A DNA stretch of 64,000 nt from Cristatella mucedo. Its lineage: Eukaryota; Bryozoa; Phylactolaemata; Cristatellidae. The stretch spans positions 2,282,501 through 2,346,500 of the forward strand of contig WPIO01000052.1 in assembly GCA_009760855.2 (NCBI GenBank), in the 5' to 3' direction. Below the pieces are notes generated by a model that made no database searches, was not told the origin of the DNA, and was given only the letters and a program-made list of their open reading frames with translations. Shown here one piece after another: positions 35,501 through 54,907 of the stretch; within the stretch, counting starts at the first letter, position 1; each line of letters begins with the position of its first letter. Made by a program: the position numbers and the translations under genes.

Positions 35501-36918
35501 CCGCAGCCGGCGTTGGCTGCACATCGATCGCAGTTGGTCGGAGGCCCGAGATCCCGCCGAAGACTTGCCAACACTAGTGCTTTGCAGCCCAGTCATTGAG
35601 CGTTTTTCTTTGCCCATTGCCCGTGGCCTTCCCTTCAGTCAATATTTTTGCCAACTTACTCGAAAGATCCGCGCTAGCACCGCTTGCTTTCGTCCTGTGG
35701 TCGCATGCTTTTTGCCGTTTCCAGTTTGGTGACTTAAGGGAAACCTTATCTGGGTTAATAATGGGCACCGTCCGAGTCAATCTGTGTTATGTGTGTTTTT
35801 GTACTATCTCAAAATTCGGCTTCCCAAAGCCATGCGGTTTTGTGTTACTTTGTTAGTTATCGTCGATAGGCCAGAGCTAGTGTGCCATCGCCGATGATGT
35901 CGTGCTAGTCGGGTTTGGCTTTCCAGGCCACGATTCTGTGAGTGGTTCATTCAGCTAGTGTCGTCATGCTCGGGTGCTTCATGCCAGTAACTATACCATC
36001 ATGCTGGGGATAATGCTAAAGCCTCTGTACCCCAAGCGTAATTGCTGCTAAAGGGGCATGCATGAGCTTTTTTATTATAGAGTTCACCTTACTGCAGGTC
36101 CTTGGGTCGAAGCTTTATGGTGCAGCTTCTTCCTCCGTCAATTTCGGTCATCTCTATTACCGTAAATGTGTATATGGGTGGGCGTGGCGCAAGGCATCCG
36201 GCAGGCAATTCAAGTCTGCAGTGTAAGATTGAAATGCAGGGCTTGCCCAGTGGAGTCAGCTTAAGCTTTGTAGTCTTCTGCCTACTGCTTGTTGTAGGCT
36301 TGGCATCGTGAAGCGGCGATGGGCGATCCAGCTGCGGCAGTCCACCACTGCTGCCACCGGGCCGCGCTCTTTTATGCTGACGGTGTATCTCTTAAATGCC
36401 TTTGCTACTATGTTGACAGTAGCAGACTCCTAAAAGCACTGCGCTTTCCCGGTTGTCATCCACGAACTGTAGTTGCCAGGCAAGCACTGTCCATGCTCAC
36501 CTCTATGGCAACCGGCGGCTGCGGCACGGCTGAGCTGCCATCATGGTTTCCACCCAAGCGAGGTGTGTGTGCGTGTCTACGCGTGTTCAGACTGTGTGAT
36601 TCAAGTTGAGCTGTCCTACCTTAGCGAGTACACTTTTGATTAGGCAGTGTGCGGCTGTTGGCTGCTTCGCATAGTCTTAATGGAGCAGATTCGGCAGTTC
36701 TTCCTATCTTTGTCAGGGCAGGAGGAGGCTGGGGTGGGGTGCCCAGAAGGCGGTGCCCAAGGATCAGCCAGCCGCCTGCTGTCGTGATTGGCAGTCGGTA
36801 ACTCGTGCGAAGTGAGCGGCACCGTGCAGTGTCCACCTATGGTAGACACCGCGCCGGGACACGATTGGCTCGGCGGTTTACGTAGCTGGCGCCCTATTGG
36901 GTGCGCCCTTGAAACGCT
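32546..36918. other. No gene recognised; CpG-rich at about 34900-35560
   Basis: 4.4 kb without a recognisable domain, RNA or repeat end. GC and CpG content rise between 34900 and 35560, where several frames stay open for 70-95 residues without any conserved motif. Confidence 0.4.
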
Positions 36919-36990
36919 CCGTATTTAAAATACCCGACGGCTCTTCCCGGCCCCGGCAATCTGCGTGCGTTTCTGGAGCAGCAATCATGT
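36919..36990 (+). promoter_or_regulatory. Candidate core promoter
   Basis: TATTTAAAA at 36922-36930, in otherwise GC-rich sequence, lies 57 bp upstream of an ATG (36987) that opens a short frame ending in a good splice donor. This is the only TATA-like box with such a layout that I see upstream of AKT. Inference only; no initiator element is proven. Confidence 0.3.
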
Positions 36991-37017
36991 CTTTCTCGAG
37001 CCTTTCGTTTTCTTTCG
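36987..37017 (+). CDS. Candidate upstream first exon of AKT (speculative)
   Basis: ATG followed by ten codons (MSFSSLSFSF) and one base, then the donor GTAAGA at 37018. The phase is 1. The acceptor CTTCAG ending at 39905 would continue in phase 1 as GSGFSLKRFRKRS into the ATG at 39944, so the frames fit. The intron would be about 2.9 kb and contain the (GT)n tract and the SPIN-like element. A one-in-three phase match is weak evidence. Confidence 0.25.
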
Positions 37018-37966
37018 GTAAGAAGTCGTCACTGAGAAGCATCGGTGCGCTCGACCACAAGCAGCCGCTATATGTATGTGCTTTGCTTTGGCCCTGGCAG
37101 AAGACAGATAGCCGTAAGAGAAAAGTAGTTCTCACCCCCCCCCGGCGCGCTCGCGCGTTGGCGAGTAGGCCGTGAACTCGTTGTTGTCGCTGTTACGGCA
37201 TTTGCAGCCTTCAGCTGTAGTTGTACATGCACGGGACAGCCAAGCTGCCGGCCTGTACGAACCGGCTTCAGCACCAGTCGGTAGTGGCCACGTTTTCAAT
37301 TCTGCAATTTTTGGGTAGGGATCCTAATCTCTTTCGCTGAGTCACAGCAGTATTGCCGGCGTTGCCATAGGCAGTGCAGAAGGGGCCATTAGCAGTGCCG
37401 CATTTTACTACAACGACGCTCGGTTGCTATACGCGTACAATGCAATGGCTGAATTCTGAAAAGCAAGGATCTGCTGTTGTATGACATTTTTGTCGTTTTG
37501 ATTTCGCGGCGCCGACTTTGAAACAAGCTTGCCAAGCGAACAAGCTGACGAATTTAAGAGCGCCTTTTTACGTATAATACGCAGTAGCCAGCAGTACTAG
37601 CAAACGGCTGCTGATCTCGCTTTATTGACGAGTTGTAGCACCGGCTCTGGGTTGCATTGTGCATACTCAGTAGATAAAGGGACGTGACTCTCTTCTCCTT
37701 CTCGTGCTTTTTCTTTTTTCCCCGGACCATTCGCTAGCGTAGTTGACTGCCGAATCTCATTCACTCATCCACACGGTGCACTGTTCAAGTTTGCCACCTG
37801 CGTGCTGTTGAAGCGCACCCCAGCTGTTCGGCAATGAGGCAGATCGGTGCTGCCCCACGCTCGCATCGGGTAGCACGCATCGCGTCGCACGCTGGTCCGC
37901 CAGCTCCCTCTTCATACTGGCGTGCCTGGCTCTCCTTCGCGTGCCTGCTCCCTCAGCCTTATGCTA
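37018..37966. other. No gene recognised
   Basis: No recognisable feature beyond short GC-rich runs at 37135-37160. Confidence 0.4.
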
Positions 37967-38115
37967 GAATAATAATAATAGTTAATTAATTTAGTAGTAG
38001 TAATAATAGTAATAATAATACATTTGTATAGCATCCTCAGAAAACTTATCTCTTTCTAGGCGCTTTACAGATGGTTCATAGGAAGTATTACCAAATAATT
38101 GGTTCGGTGCCGAGC
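37967..38115 (-). repeat. LINE 3' tail fragment
   Basis: AATAATAATA tract, then CATCCTCAGAAAACTTATCT and CTTTCTAGGCGCTTTACAGA, the reverse complement of the LINE 3' end. Severe 5' truncation. Confidence 0.8.
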
Positions 38116-38980
38116 TGTCTAACACGATGGCGATGGCAAGAATTGCTTTCAAAACTTCTGCTTACTGTCCGTGCTCGTTTTTCATTTTCAAGCATTGCTG
38201 GCAGCTGCAGCGAGCGCAGCCAAGTCGCCCGTTGGCTCTCAGCTCGGTCTCGGTCGCTACAACCTCCTCCATCTGCTCGCCTTCCGTTGCCCATAGCGTG
38301 TGAGCCACCGCCCACTCCCCTTAAAGAAACGTGCATGATGGTGGCTGCTACCTCTTCTGCAAACTGCCAGTGCCGTCTTTGCTTTACTTTTGTGATCGAT
38401 GCTTGCGAATTACGTTGCCTGTCGATGGCCTACGGTTTCTTTCACCTGGCTGCTGCTCTCCGGCCTTAAGCTGTGGGTGACAGGAGTCCTGTGCTCCTCG
38501 GAATGGCTGCAAGGCCGCCCCCAGTGCTTACCTTTCCATGGTCTGATTCTAGGAATTGGCTTGGCAGTGGCCGGTCGATCGGCACTGTTCTTGTGTTTTG
38601 ACGTTAGACGTGCTGTTAATGCAACTGTTGCTAGGCACTCAATTTTGGAGGCAGCATCTCTCACCGGAAGCTGGGTCCTCATACAGGGCTCTTGGTTATC
38701 TTGTGAAATGTTTCGTCTCAATGGTTTATGCTAGGCTGCTCTGCGACTCGGGTTTAGTCGCGAAGCTTGGACCGATCAATTGAAGCCTGTAGGCGTAATG
38801 CAGGATGATTTTCTGCTTCTGGCCAGGCCAAGGTCGTGCTCCTTGTAGGCACGATCCTGGCTGAACCCCCTTGCAGTTAGGCTTTGGCTGCCCTTGTGAG
38901 GGTTGACACTGGTAGCAGTTCCTTTCTTGGCAGTTGAAAATTACTTATGTTGTCGATCTAATGACCACCCGTAAGCAGAC
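38116..38980. other. No gene recognised
   Basis: Frames at 38071-38469 and 38399-38734 lack recognisable domains. The first overlaps the LINE tail. Confidence 0.4.
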
Positions 38981-39254
<274 letters not shown>

Positions 39255-39384
39255 CGTTCATGCTGTACACTATTCCTTAACATCTTAACTGTTCACGGTA
39301 GCTGATATGTGACATCATGACATCACTGCAGCTGAGCCCCAGCAGCCTTCTTTGCAACTCTCTGCCTGCTTCTATCTGTTAGAG

Positions 39385-39576
39385 CAGTGGTTCTCACCTT
39401 CCTCATGTCGCGACCCTTTAATACGGTTCCTCATGCTGTGACTCATGCCCCCAATCATAAAATTATTGTGTGCGAAATGTGGAAATGCGTGTTTTCCCAT
39501 GGTCTTGAGCAACCCCTATGAAAGGGTCGCTCGACCCCCTTTGGGGGTCGAGCGACCCACAGGTTGAGAACCGCCG
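39385..39576. mobile_element. SPIN-like hAT transposon (nonautonomous)
   Basis: The 192-bp element starts CAGTGGTTCTCA and ends TGAGAACCGCCG (imperfect inverted ends). It is flanked on both sides by the identical 8-bp TGTTAGAG (39377-39384 and 39577-39584), the target-site length of hAT transposons. The sequence inside the ends (CGCGACCCTTTAATACGG, CATAAAATTATT, TTTTCCCATGGTCTTGAG, and a GGGTCGCTCGACCCCC hairpin) matches my memory of SPIN nonautonomous elements of tetrapods, internally shortened. No coding capacity. It lies 368 bp upstream of the AKT ATG. Confidence 0.85.
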
Positions 39577-39943
39577 TGTTAGAGGCATTGTATACTATTT
39601 CTTTGGCTTAGCTCGAGAAACAGTGATCCGAGCTCTCGAGAACTGGTGCTGTTATCAACATTTGACTGCCTCTGCTATAGCCGGTTTGCTCAGCCTTGAT
39701 GCCCGTCTGTTTACACGATAGTGTGTGATTCCCTGCCTCCCATTCCCTCTCATTTCGAGCATCCGTGGCCGGTAGATTGACTGCCCATCGATTGGTTAGT
39801 GCTTGCAGTCTACCTCTCCACCCTGCTTGCCACCGGGCATTGTGACGTCATCGCATATATTATGCAAGGACTGCTGTAACTGGACCGATCATTCTGCTGC
39901 TTCAGGTTCTGGCTTCAGCCTGAAGAGGTTTCGGAAGCGGTCT

Positions 39944-47865
<7,922 letters not shown>

Positions 47866-48013
47866 ACGTCGGCTCGTCGCAACGACGCGACTGGCCATCG
47901 GTCTGCGCCTCGAAGCCTTCGAACGTCCACAGATGCTGAGATGCACACTTAGGAGCACGCTCACACATCTGTGAGCGTGCGCACACACAGTCACACACAC
48001 ACACGCACGCACA

Positions 48014-48055
<42 letters not shown>

Positions 48056-49984
48056 ACACAGATACACTCAAAGATACGCAGTTACATGCCCGCCGACCTT
48101 CTCTGGCATTGATTGACCGAGCTGCAGCAGTTCAGCAGTGCCAGGCTGCTGTTACAGCAGCTTCAACAGCACCCGCAGAAGCAGTCAGGGGTAGTGGCGC
48201 TTCGGCGCTACCTCGAAACGGATAGGAACTCGTTAACCACACTTCCTGACCGCTGCTCGGTTGATGCTGCTGCTGCTGCATTGCTTCCAATGTCGGCATT
48301 TCCCATTGGCTGCGCTGTGATGCTTCCTGTGAGCAGCTCACTGCTGCTTCTGCTGCTGCCAGCGGGGACCACGCCGCCTCGACGACAGACGCCGGCTCCT
48401 CGGAGTGGACTCCGCAGTAAAGAGGGGCTTCAATGGTGGCAGTAGTGACTAGGCCGCTGCAGCACGCATGCCCCACGAGCGCAGTGCAGCAGTGTCACCT
48501 GCCGGGCTCGGTCTTGCCTGAAGCCAGCTTGTGCGTGCCTGCACACGACACGGAAGGCGTGCAATGAGTCCCATATCGCGCTGCTGATTCAGTCCGGCCG
48601 CGCGCGGGTAGTGCAGGCGCACGTTTCATGTCGCTCGTTCCTGAACCCCCTCCAACGTGGGCTGCGCAGCACGGCGCGCCTGCCTCTGGTGCTCGGTACG
48701 CTGGTGCTAGCCTGAGGACTGCGTTACATGTAGTTGTCACACGCTCTTGTCGCACACGAGCGCCTGTGTGCGCGCTGACGTAAACACGCGAGCGCACACT
48801 CGCACAGCCGCGCACGCACCCGCACTGTGATATTTTTCCTGTGAGGGCAGCTGTGGCAGCTGCCTGAGAGGGCGGCACCTGTGCTGTGCCTGCCTGCCTG
48901 GCGCCGCTGCTTCCGGCGGCTATTTGTGCACAAGCTCGCACAGATCCGCGAGATGCGCTCAGCATCTCGCGATGATGGGATGATGTACTACTACTGTATG
49001 TTAGTATTATCTTTCCTATAATTATATATACTTAGTGTGCTTTAGCAGTTGTCGAGTGATTGTTTTTCTTTTTGCTGTATCACCGATGTATGCACATTTA
49101 GGAGTGCTGGTGTGACTTACCTGCCATTATTGCCTGGTTGTGCTTCTTAGCTGTCATCAAGTTCTTAGTTGTCGTAAGTGCTTCAATATGCAGATGACAG
49201 ATTGTGCTTGGCCGATTATCGTTCCCTGCAAGTCGTTGCTAGTGCGTTTTGTGATTCCTGTAGCACGGCCGGCCTTGGTGCCTACGTCTGTGGCTTGTGA
49301 GTTAGTCTAGCCGTGCTGCGGCAGCCAATTAGCTTAGTGGAGCTGCACGTATAGGGCTAAGAAGGGTGGTCGAAACGACCAACCCTGTACCGGCGATCCG
49401 AGATGACAACTGCAGCCACGTCTTGTCTAGTTTGCTCGAGTCTTGAGCTCATCCACCGGTGCAGTCACTTATTAATTCCTGTGCGCGAAAGCCAGCCAGC
49501 GAGTGGCCTGGGGGGGGGAGAGGGCAGGGCGAGTGCTTACTATGGAAGGAAGTCCGAGGTCACCTTTGAATGCACTCCAGCAGCGGTGGGGCATACAAGG
49601 GCCACCGAGCTGCACTGGGCTGGGGGAGCGGTGGCTGAGGGCAGTCACTGTGGTGGTTCGCACTTAGTAAGTGCAGCTGAGTACCACCGCAACCACTACC
49701 CAGCCCTCCGGCGGCTCCCGACTGTTGGTTCTCATTAATGGAGGCTCTTGCTAGAGTTCTCGGCAGACTCGGTTTGAGAGCAGCCCTACACGATTTCTGT
49801 TCCTACTCGAGTCGATCGAGGCTGCCCGATCTGCTCCCTCCACTCAGCAGGACGAAAGGCCTGTGGATAACTACTAGGACATCGGTCGCATGCGTTTTTT
49901 TGGAGTTACTCCCAACTTAATGAAATAATTCGGCGACTTGACGCAAGTAGCCGAAATGTCGGCTATTTGCGGGGCTCGGTACTT
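47866..49984 (+). other. AKT 3' flank / probable 3' UTR
   Basis: No AATAAA or ATTAAA is visible on the plus strand in the 2 kb after the stop, so the polyadenylation site is unknown. A (CA)n tract lies at 47990-48054. Open frames at 48132-48476 and 48495-48965 (minus) show no domain. The region 48480-48960 is CpG-rich. Confidence 0.5.
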
Positions 49985-51410
49985 AACTACCGAGGGAAGT
50001 TGATTTTACGAAAGTAGGAAACCATCAATCTATTAGAATTAAACGTCGCGAAACAGTGGGCGACTGTGTTCGGCGACATCGCGATAACACATTGTTTTGT
50101 AGCCTCAGCTTTCCCGACAGGTTCTATTTTGGCCGTCGTGCTCGTGCCTATTTTTAGCAATACTTCTAAGCTGAAAGTAGGCTGACTTGGCGGTGGAGGC
50201 TGATCCGATGGCAGGCTGCTGTGAGAGAGAGCAGCAGCTCCAAGACACACTGACGTCACGGTAGCCATTCAAGACGGAGCAATTTTAAAGGTGCTCTTCC
50301 AACTTGAGTTGTTTTCATTAGGGTTGCCCATACCTTTATGGGGGGCTGGCGGTCCTATTGTTGTTAAGCTTAAGGAAGTTTGTGGCTATCCGAGCGTAAA
50401 TATGGATGCAGGCGGGATGCAGGAAGTAGGGAATTAAGCGAGTCGAACGCCGATTGAGCAACGCAAAGTGGACGTGTCAAAGGATGCGTAGAGCCGATTG
50501 TTATCGGCGTGGAAATGAAAGCCGAGATCGTGTTTGGCGACGACATTGACGACAGGGAGAGCGCAAGGAAAAGCTGGGCGCCTAAGGCCGACCTTGATGC
50601 AGCCCATACTTTAAGGGGTCCTCGGATGTCGAATGGCCATGTACGTCAACTGGCGTCTCTCGCTGATGTAAGGCCTAGGCCAGTTTTGCACCGTGCCATT
50701 GGTACATGGGCGTGTAGATCCGCCTCTAGATTCTGACCGGAGCGTGTCAAAATAATCTGATGAACTGGTGTAGTCGTTGAGCTGCTAGGTCACCAACATA
50801 CGTTCAATTACTTTGAATTAGAATGGCAGATGGGAGGTTGGATGAAAGTTGGTTGCTTCTCCAGATCAAGCGTTGGTTTTATAATGAGTGGCCGGACTAC
50901 AGCTGTGGTGGCACACTAGGTAAGGCGGTTGCTTTCACGACCTCGGTCCGAGATCGTGGGTTCGAATACTGCAGTGGGCGATTCTTTATCGCCATTGCAA
51001 GCGGTGGTGATAGCCGTAAAGGCTCTTCTGTCGCTATACAAAAAGAGGCTGTTTAATCAGCTAGGATTTATTTATTATTTTCGTAGGGACCGGGACTTCG
51101 TCGGCGATCACTGACGTATTTAAAATATTTTGTACGGTGCGAAGCAGCAGCAGGTCGATGCACGTTATGAGGAGAACTGCTGGGACAAGGTCAAGAGGTT
51201 GTATTGTCTTCTTAGCTTGGGAGTGAAATGTAGTGCTGAGGTCCATAGCGACGGAAATGGATGGGGGAGAAGTGCGCGGGGGGGGGGGTGCGAGGTTGCA
51301 GTCCGGCGGGGACGGCGCTGATAGAGTCAAGTCTTTGATCCGTTCTTTCTTACCTATGAAGACTTTGGAGAAACGCTCTCCCGCCATTAGGATCATTTGG
51401 CAATATACTT
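49985..51410 (-). mobile_element. Old LINE copy interrupted by SINE-A
   Basis: Minus strand. The part 49985-50280 carries the SAYFQL-like block (CTAAGCTGAAAGTAGGCTGA). 50340-50400 has the WxATNFLKLNN-like block, and 50400-50790 the more upstream region, homologous to 29520-29900. 51070-51396 encodes QPLDLVPAVLLITCIDLLLL, similar to the N-terminal finger region of L2-type RT. The SINE at 50900-51068 splits it. Frames are broken. Confidence 0.6.
50900..51068 (+). repeat. Best SINE-A copy, inserted in a LINE
   Basis: A box TGGCACACTAGGTAAGG, B box GGGTTCGAATACTGC, body CAAGCGGTGGTGATAGCCGT then AAAGGCTCTTCTGTCGCTAT and ACAAAAAGAGGCTGTTTAAT. About 170 bp. Its 3' end is unrelated to the LINE tail used by SINE-B. 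Confidence 0.85.
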
Positions 51411-52149
51411 GTTCGTGAGCGGTTAAGGCGACGGTTGATAGAAGACATTTATAATTTTGGGATATTGATCTGAGATTTGAGTATCTCTCTTTATTATGTG
51501 GATTTAATCTTCGCTAAAATTGATTGATACAATACGCTATCGGAGCATAGCGGATCCAATAAGCTATGCATATTTACATGGATTTAGATGGATATCGAAA
51601 TCCTTGAGAGTGAGTAGAGGACAACTTTAAGAGCTGAGTGGTCGGAATTCTAAGTCAACAGTCTGAGATTGCTACCTGATGGGCGAAAAATTACTGCCAC
51701 CATTGGCAACTAAACGCTGGCTGGCGAGAGAACCGGAGATTCAGAGAGTACTAGCGTATTAGCTAGTATTAGCAGGAGCAGTAGAAAGGATTGAAACTGA
51801 AAGAGGTTCGGGAGACAACCACTCCGCCACAATCAGGTTTCACCGATTTCAGAGAATTATGAAAAGGAGAACCGGAGACGATCAATCGCTTTGTCAACGT
51901 CCGCCAGGTCTCAGAAGTAGTGAAAGTCTAAAGAGCGTCGTTGATGGTGATGATATATATAATTCATGTGTGTAGTGGTGATGATATATCAGTAATTCAT
52001 GCACCGTGTAGTGACCTCGGCCCTTAGTAAGAGCACCTTAATCTACAATTCCGCTGGGCCACTCTACACAAAGCCTAAGCGGCTTCCGGTTCGAATACGG
52101 TAGTCAAGTGACTTCATCTGACTACATCTCACCAAATGACTTCTCAAGC
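51411..52149. other. No gene recognised; SINE-B head remnant at 51985-52078
   Basis: GTGACCTCGGCCCTTAGTAA, then GAGCACCTTAATCTACAATT and CCGCTGGGCC is a diverged minus-strand SINE-B head. An approximately 34-bp block containing GTGATGATATAT and AATTCATG is duplicated at about 51945-52005. Confidence 0.45.
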
Positions 52150-52290
52150 AATCAAGAGACAGTAAGAAGCATGGCTGAGTCGTCAGGGCAGTGGAGGAAG
52201 TGAGCTGAGTGGAGGAAGTGAGCAGCGTGGAAGCAGCAGCTCAGGATTGCTTGTGAGAACTTTGCCGCAGTCGGCAGCGAGAAAGTGGTC
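52150..52290 (-). repeat. Repeat-C copy
   Basis: GTAAGAAGCATGGCTGAGTC, then GGGCAGTGGAGGAAGTGAGC and GTGGAAGCAGCAGCTCAGGA is the reverse complement of the AKT intron 11 segment. Here GTGGAGGAAGTGAGC is tandemly duplicated. Confidence 0.6.
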
Positions 52291-52641
52291 GTTGCGAATG
52301 AATTGTGAAAGAAGTGAGTTTCACAGTTTACGCCCTGCAGAGCAAAAGGTTCGGTAGCAGACGGTTCTTTCAAACCGTTGGTCAAGTATCGGGCTGCTGT
52401 TAACCAATCCTGTGCCGCACCAAGAGCGGGATTTCAGAGGCGCGTGTTCGAGGCAGCGGCAGAGGTAAGCGGCAGCGCTATCGCTACTACCAGATTAGAG
52501 GAATTAGCAGTTGTTCTAAAGTGAGGTATGCTGCGGTTAGTAGTGGTGCTCTAGATATTAGTTTGGCGTAGGCAGCCGCCCTGCACTCGTACGCCGCCGT
52601 GTTCAATGTTAGGCGTAAACGACCCTCAGGCGTCCTGTTTT

Positions 52642-53244
52642 GTTGCTCGATCGCACCGTGCGATCCCCTTTTTTGTAGCTCGATCGCACCGTGCGATCCC
52701 CTTTTTTGTAGCTCGATCGCATCGTGCGATCCCCTTTTTTTGTAGCTCGATCGCACCGTGCGATCCCCTTTTTTTGTAGCTCGATCGCACCGTGCGATCC
52801 CCTTTTTTTGTAGCTCGATCGCACCGTGCGATCCCATTTTTTTGTAGCTCGATCGCACCGTGCGATCCCATTTTTTTGTAGCTCGATCGCACCGTGCGAT
52901 CCCATTTTTTTGTAGCTCGATCGCATCGTGCGATCCCCTTTTTTTGTAGCTCGATCGCACCGTGCGATCCCCTTTTTTTGTAGCTCGATCGCACCGTGCG
53001 ATCCCCTTTTTTTGTAGCTCGATCGCACCGTGCGATCCCATTTTTTTGTAGCTCGATCGCACCGTGCGATCCCATTTTTTTGTAGCTCGATCGCACCGTG
53101 CGATCCCATTTTTTTGTAGCTCGATCGCACCGTGCGATCCCATTTTTTTGTAGCTCGATCGCACCGTGCGATCCCATTTTTTTGTAGCTCGATCGCACCG
53201 TGCGATCCCATTTTTTTGTAGCTCGATCGCGCCGTGCGATCCCC
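52642..53244. repeat. 18-unit, 34-bp tandem array with palindromic core
   Basis: Units are 33-34 bp: GTAGCTCGATCGCACC plus GTGCGATCCC(C/A) and six or seven T. Each unit contains the 17-bp near-palindrome GATCGCAC-C-GTGCGATC. Block 52708-52911 (six units) is repeated base for base at 52912-53115. All three minus-strand frames are open across the array, since 34 is not a multiple of 3 and no frame meets a stop, so the 220-254 residue frames are probably not genes. Confidence 0.98.
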
Positions 53245-54439
53245 TCGCGGCTCAGTAGGTTTAGCGGGTGCACACAGCGGCAGGGCATGCGACGATGACA
53301 TGTGCCCGTGCAACTCGTACTTAGATCGGTACTCGAGCGAGCTGGTTTGCAGGGGGGCGCACCGGGATTGCAACGAGTGCTTGCGTCGTTGTAGCGCTCT
53401 AGAGCTTTTTTAAAGTTAGGGCAAACGAAGCTGCTCGGGCGACGCGCTCTGCACGTGCGCGCGCGCGCACGTTGCGAGTCCAGTTCAAAAATGGCTCTTC
53501 TTTAGAGCGGTCTACATGTGACCGCTGGGCGGCGCACCTCAGGCGCCCAGCACGAGGCTCTCCTGAAAAAGGTAACCCAATGTCTTGGGAGGCGGCAGCT
53601 GAGCGCTTTCGGACGCATGACTTCGGCGAAGCGCTGACCTGCTTCTCCAGAGGGGAAAACAGTTTCTTTTTAGACGGGTCTAAATACGCTTGCCTAGCGG
53701 CTCGCCATCTTAGTGGGGGGGGGGGGCGGAGCGGGTCTGAAGAGAGGCGTCAGGAAATGAGCTTCAGGCTGTCGAAAAATTGATTGGCCAATTCACTTTT
53801 TAATGGGCTGAAGACCGCCTTCCGGATGGCGGTCCGCCGAAAGAGCACCGATTCAGTCGCTTGAGTGAGGCAACCGTATTTTTTATTGGGGCAGAGGCAG
53901 AGGCAGAGGCAGAGGCTGCCGCGCGCTGCGCCTCCTCCGCAGCTTCAGGGCGGGCCTCCGTTAAAGGTTCACTTAGCGCTCCGGCTTCGGGGCGGTCGCT
54001 CGAGATAGGGCTGCTGAAGGAGCTTCCGGAGCGACGATCGGCGACCGAGCTGCCCGAGCATTTTCACTATTTTTTTTTTAGCACCCACTGTATATCCTGC
54101 GAAATAGGCCGTACCTACCGGCGGCACTGGCCGTCGCGGTTCGACCCCGGGATCTTGGTATCTTAGTCAGCCTCGATGCTCCAACGGTCGCTAGCTTCTC
54201 ATTGCTGCAGTGCAGCTAGACGAGTCGCACCTTTGCTGCAGAGGCTAAGAGCAAACGCAGCATCAGCTTCCCGCTAACGGGATGACCGCTGTCGCGGACT
54301 TTGCCCTCCGACTGCCGCCATTTTATAAGGCTCGGGCTCCCGCTCCCGCGCTACAGGTTTACTCACATTTCGTTCGCTTGCCTCTCCCCCACTCTGTGAC
54401 TGCTGACAGCCTGGTTTGAGGCAAGAAAGACAAACACGA
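53245..54439. other. No gene recognised; GC-rich
   Basis: Frames at 53472-53783 and 53861-54166 show no domain. AGAGGC repeats four times at 53892-53916. Confidence 0.4.
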
Positions 54440-54606
54440 GCGGATTTAACAGCCTCTTTCGTATAGCGACAGATGAGCCTTTAGGGCTATCAGCATCGCT
54501 TGCAGTGGCAATAAAGGATCGCCCACTGCAGGATTCGAACCCACGACTTCGGGACTAAAGTCGTGAAAAGCAATCGCCTAACCTAGTGTGCCATCGCGGC
54601 TCACAC
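54440..54606 (-). repeat. SINE-A copy
   Basis: Full-length minus copy: AACAGCCTCTTTCGTATAGC tail, GATTCGAACCCACGAC B box, ACCTAGTGTGCCATCGCGGC head. Confidence 0.85.
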
Positions 54607-54814
54607 AGCGGACGATAAACGCTGCAGCCCTGACCAATCCGATGACTTGAGCTGTGTGGCTCAGTGGTGCCGTGGCCCGTTCTCGGCTGCTCAAGCAGCC
54701 AAGCCTCGATGGACCGAGTGTTTGCGCACCTCGCGCGGGTCCACTAAAATGAGCCGCCAGCCGCGTAGCTCCGACGCCGGAAGCTGCGCGGAGTGACGAG
54801 CTGTCGCCGCGTGC

Positions 54815-54905
54815 TTCAGTCGATGGCTCGAGCCCTACGGCACACGTGAAGCGTCTCTGGATAGAGATAGAGTTCTCTTAGCGTGCTATATGAATATATT
54901 ATATT
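54815..54905 (+). repeat. SINE-B 3' half
   Basis: GGCTCGAGCCCTACGGCACA, then GGATAGAGATAGAGTTCTCT and AGCGTGCTATATGAATATAT. Confidence 0.65.
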
Positions 54906-54907
54906 AT

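Noticed and set aside
52609-53373. 254-residue minus-strand frame with repeated SYKKMGSHGAIE
   Set aside because: Translation of the 34-bp tandem array; all three frames are open with the same permuted repeat, so the frame carries no specific coding signal.
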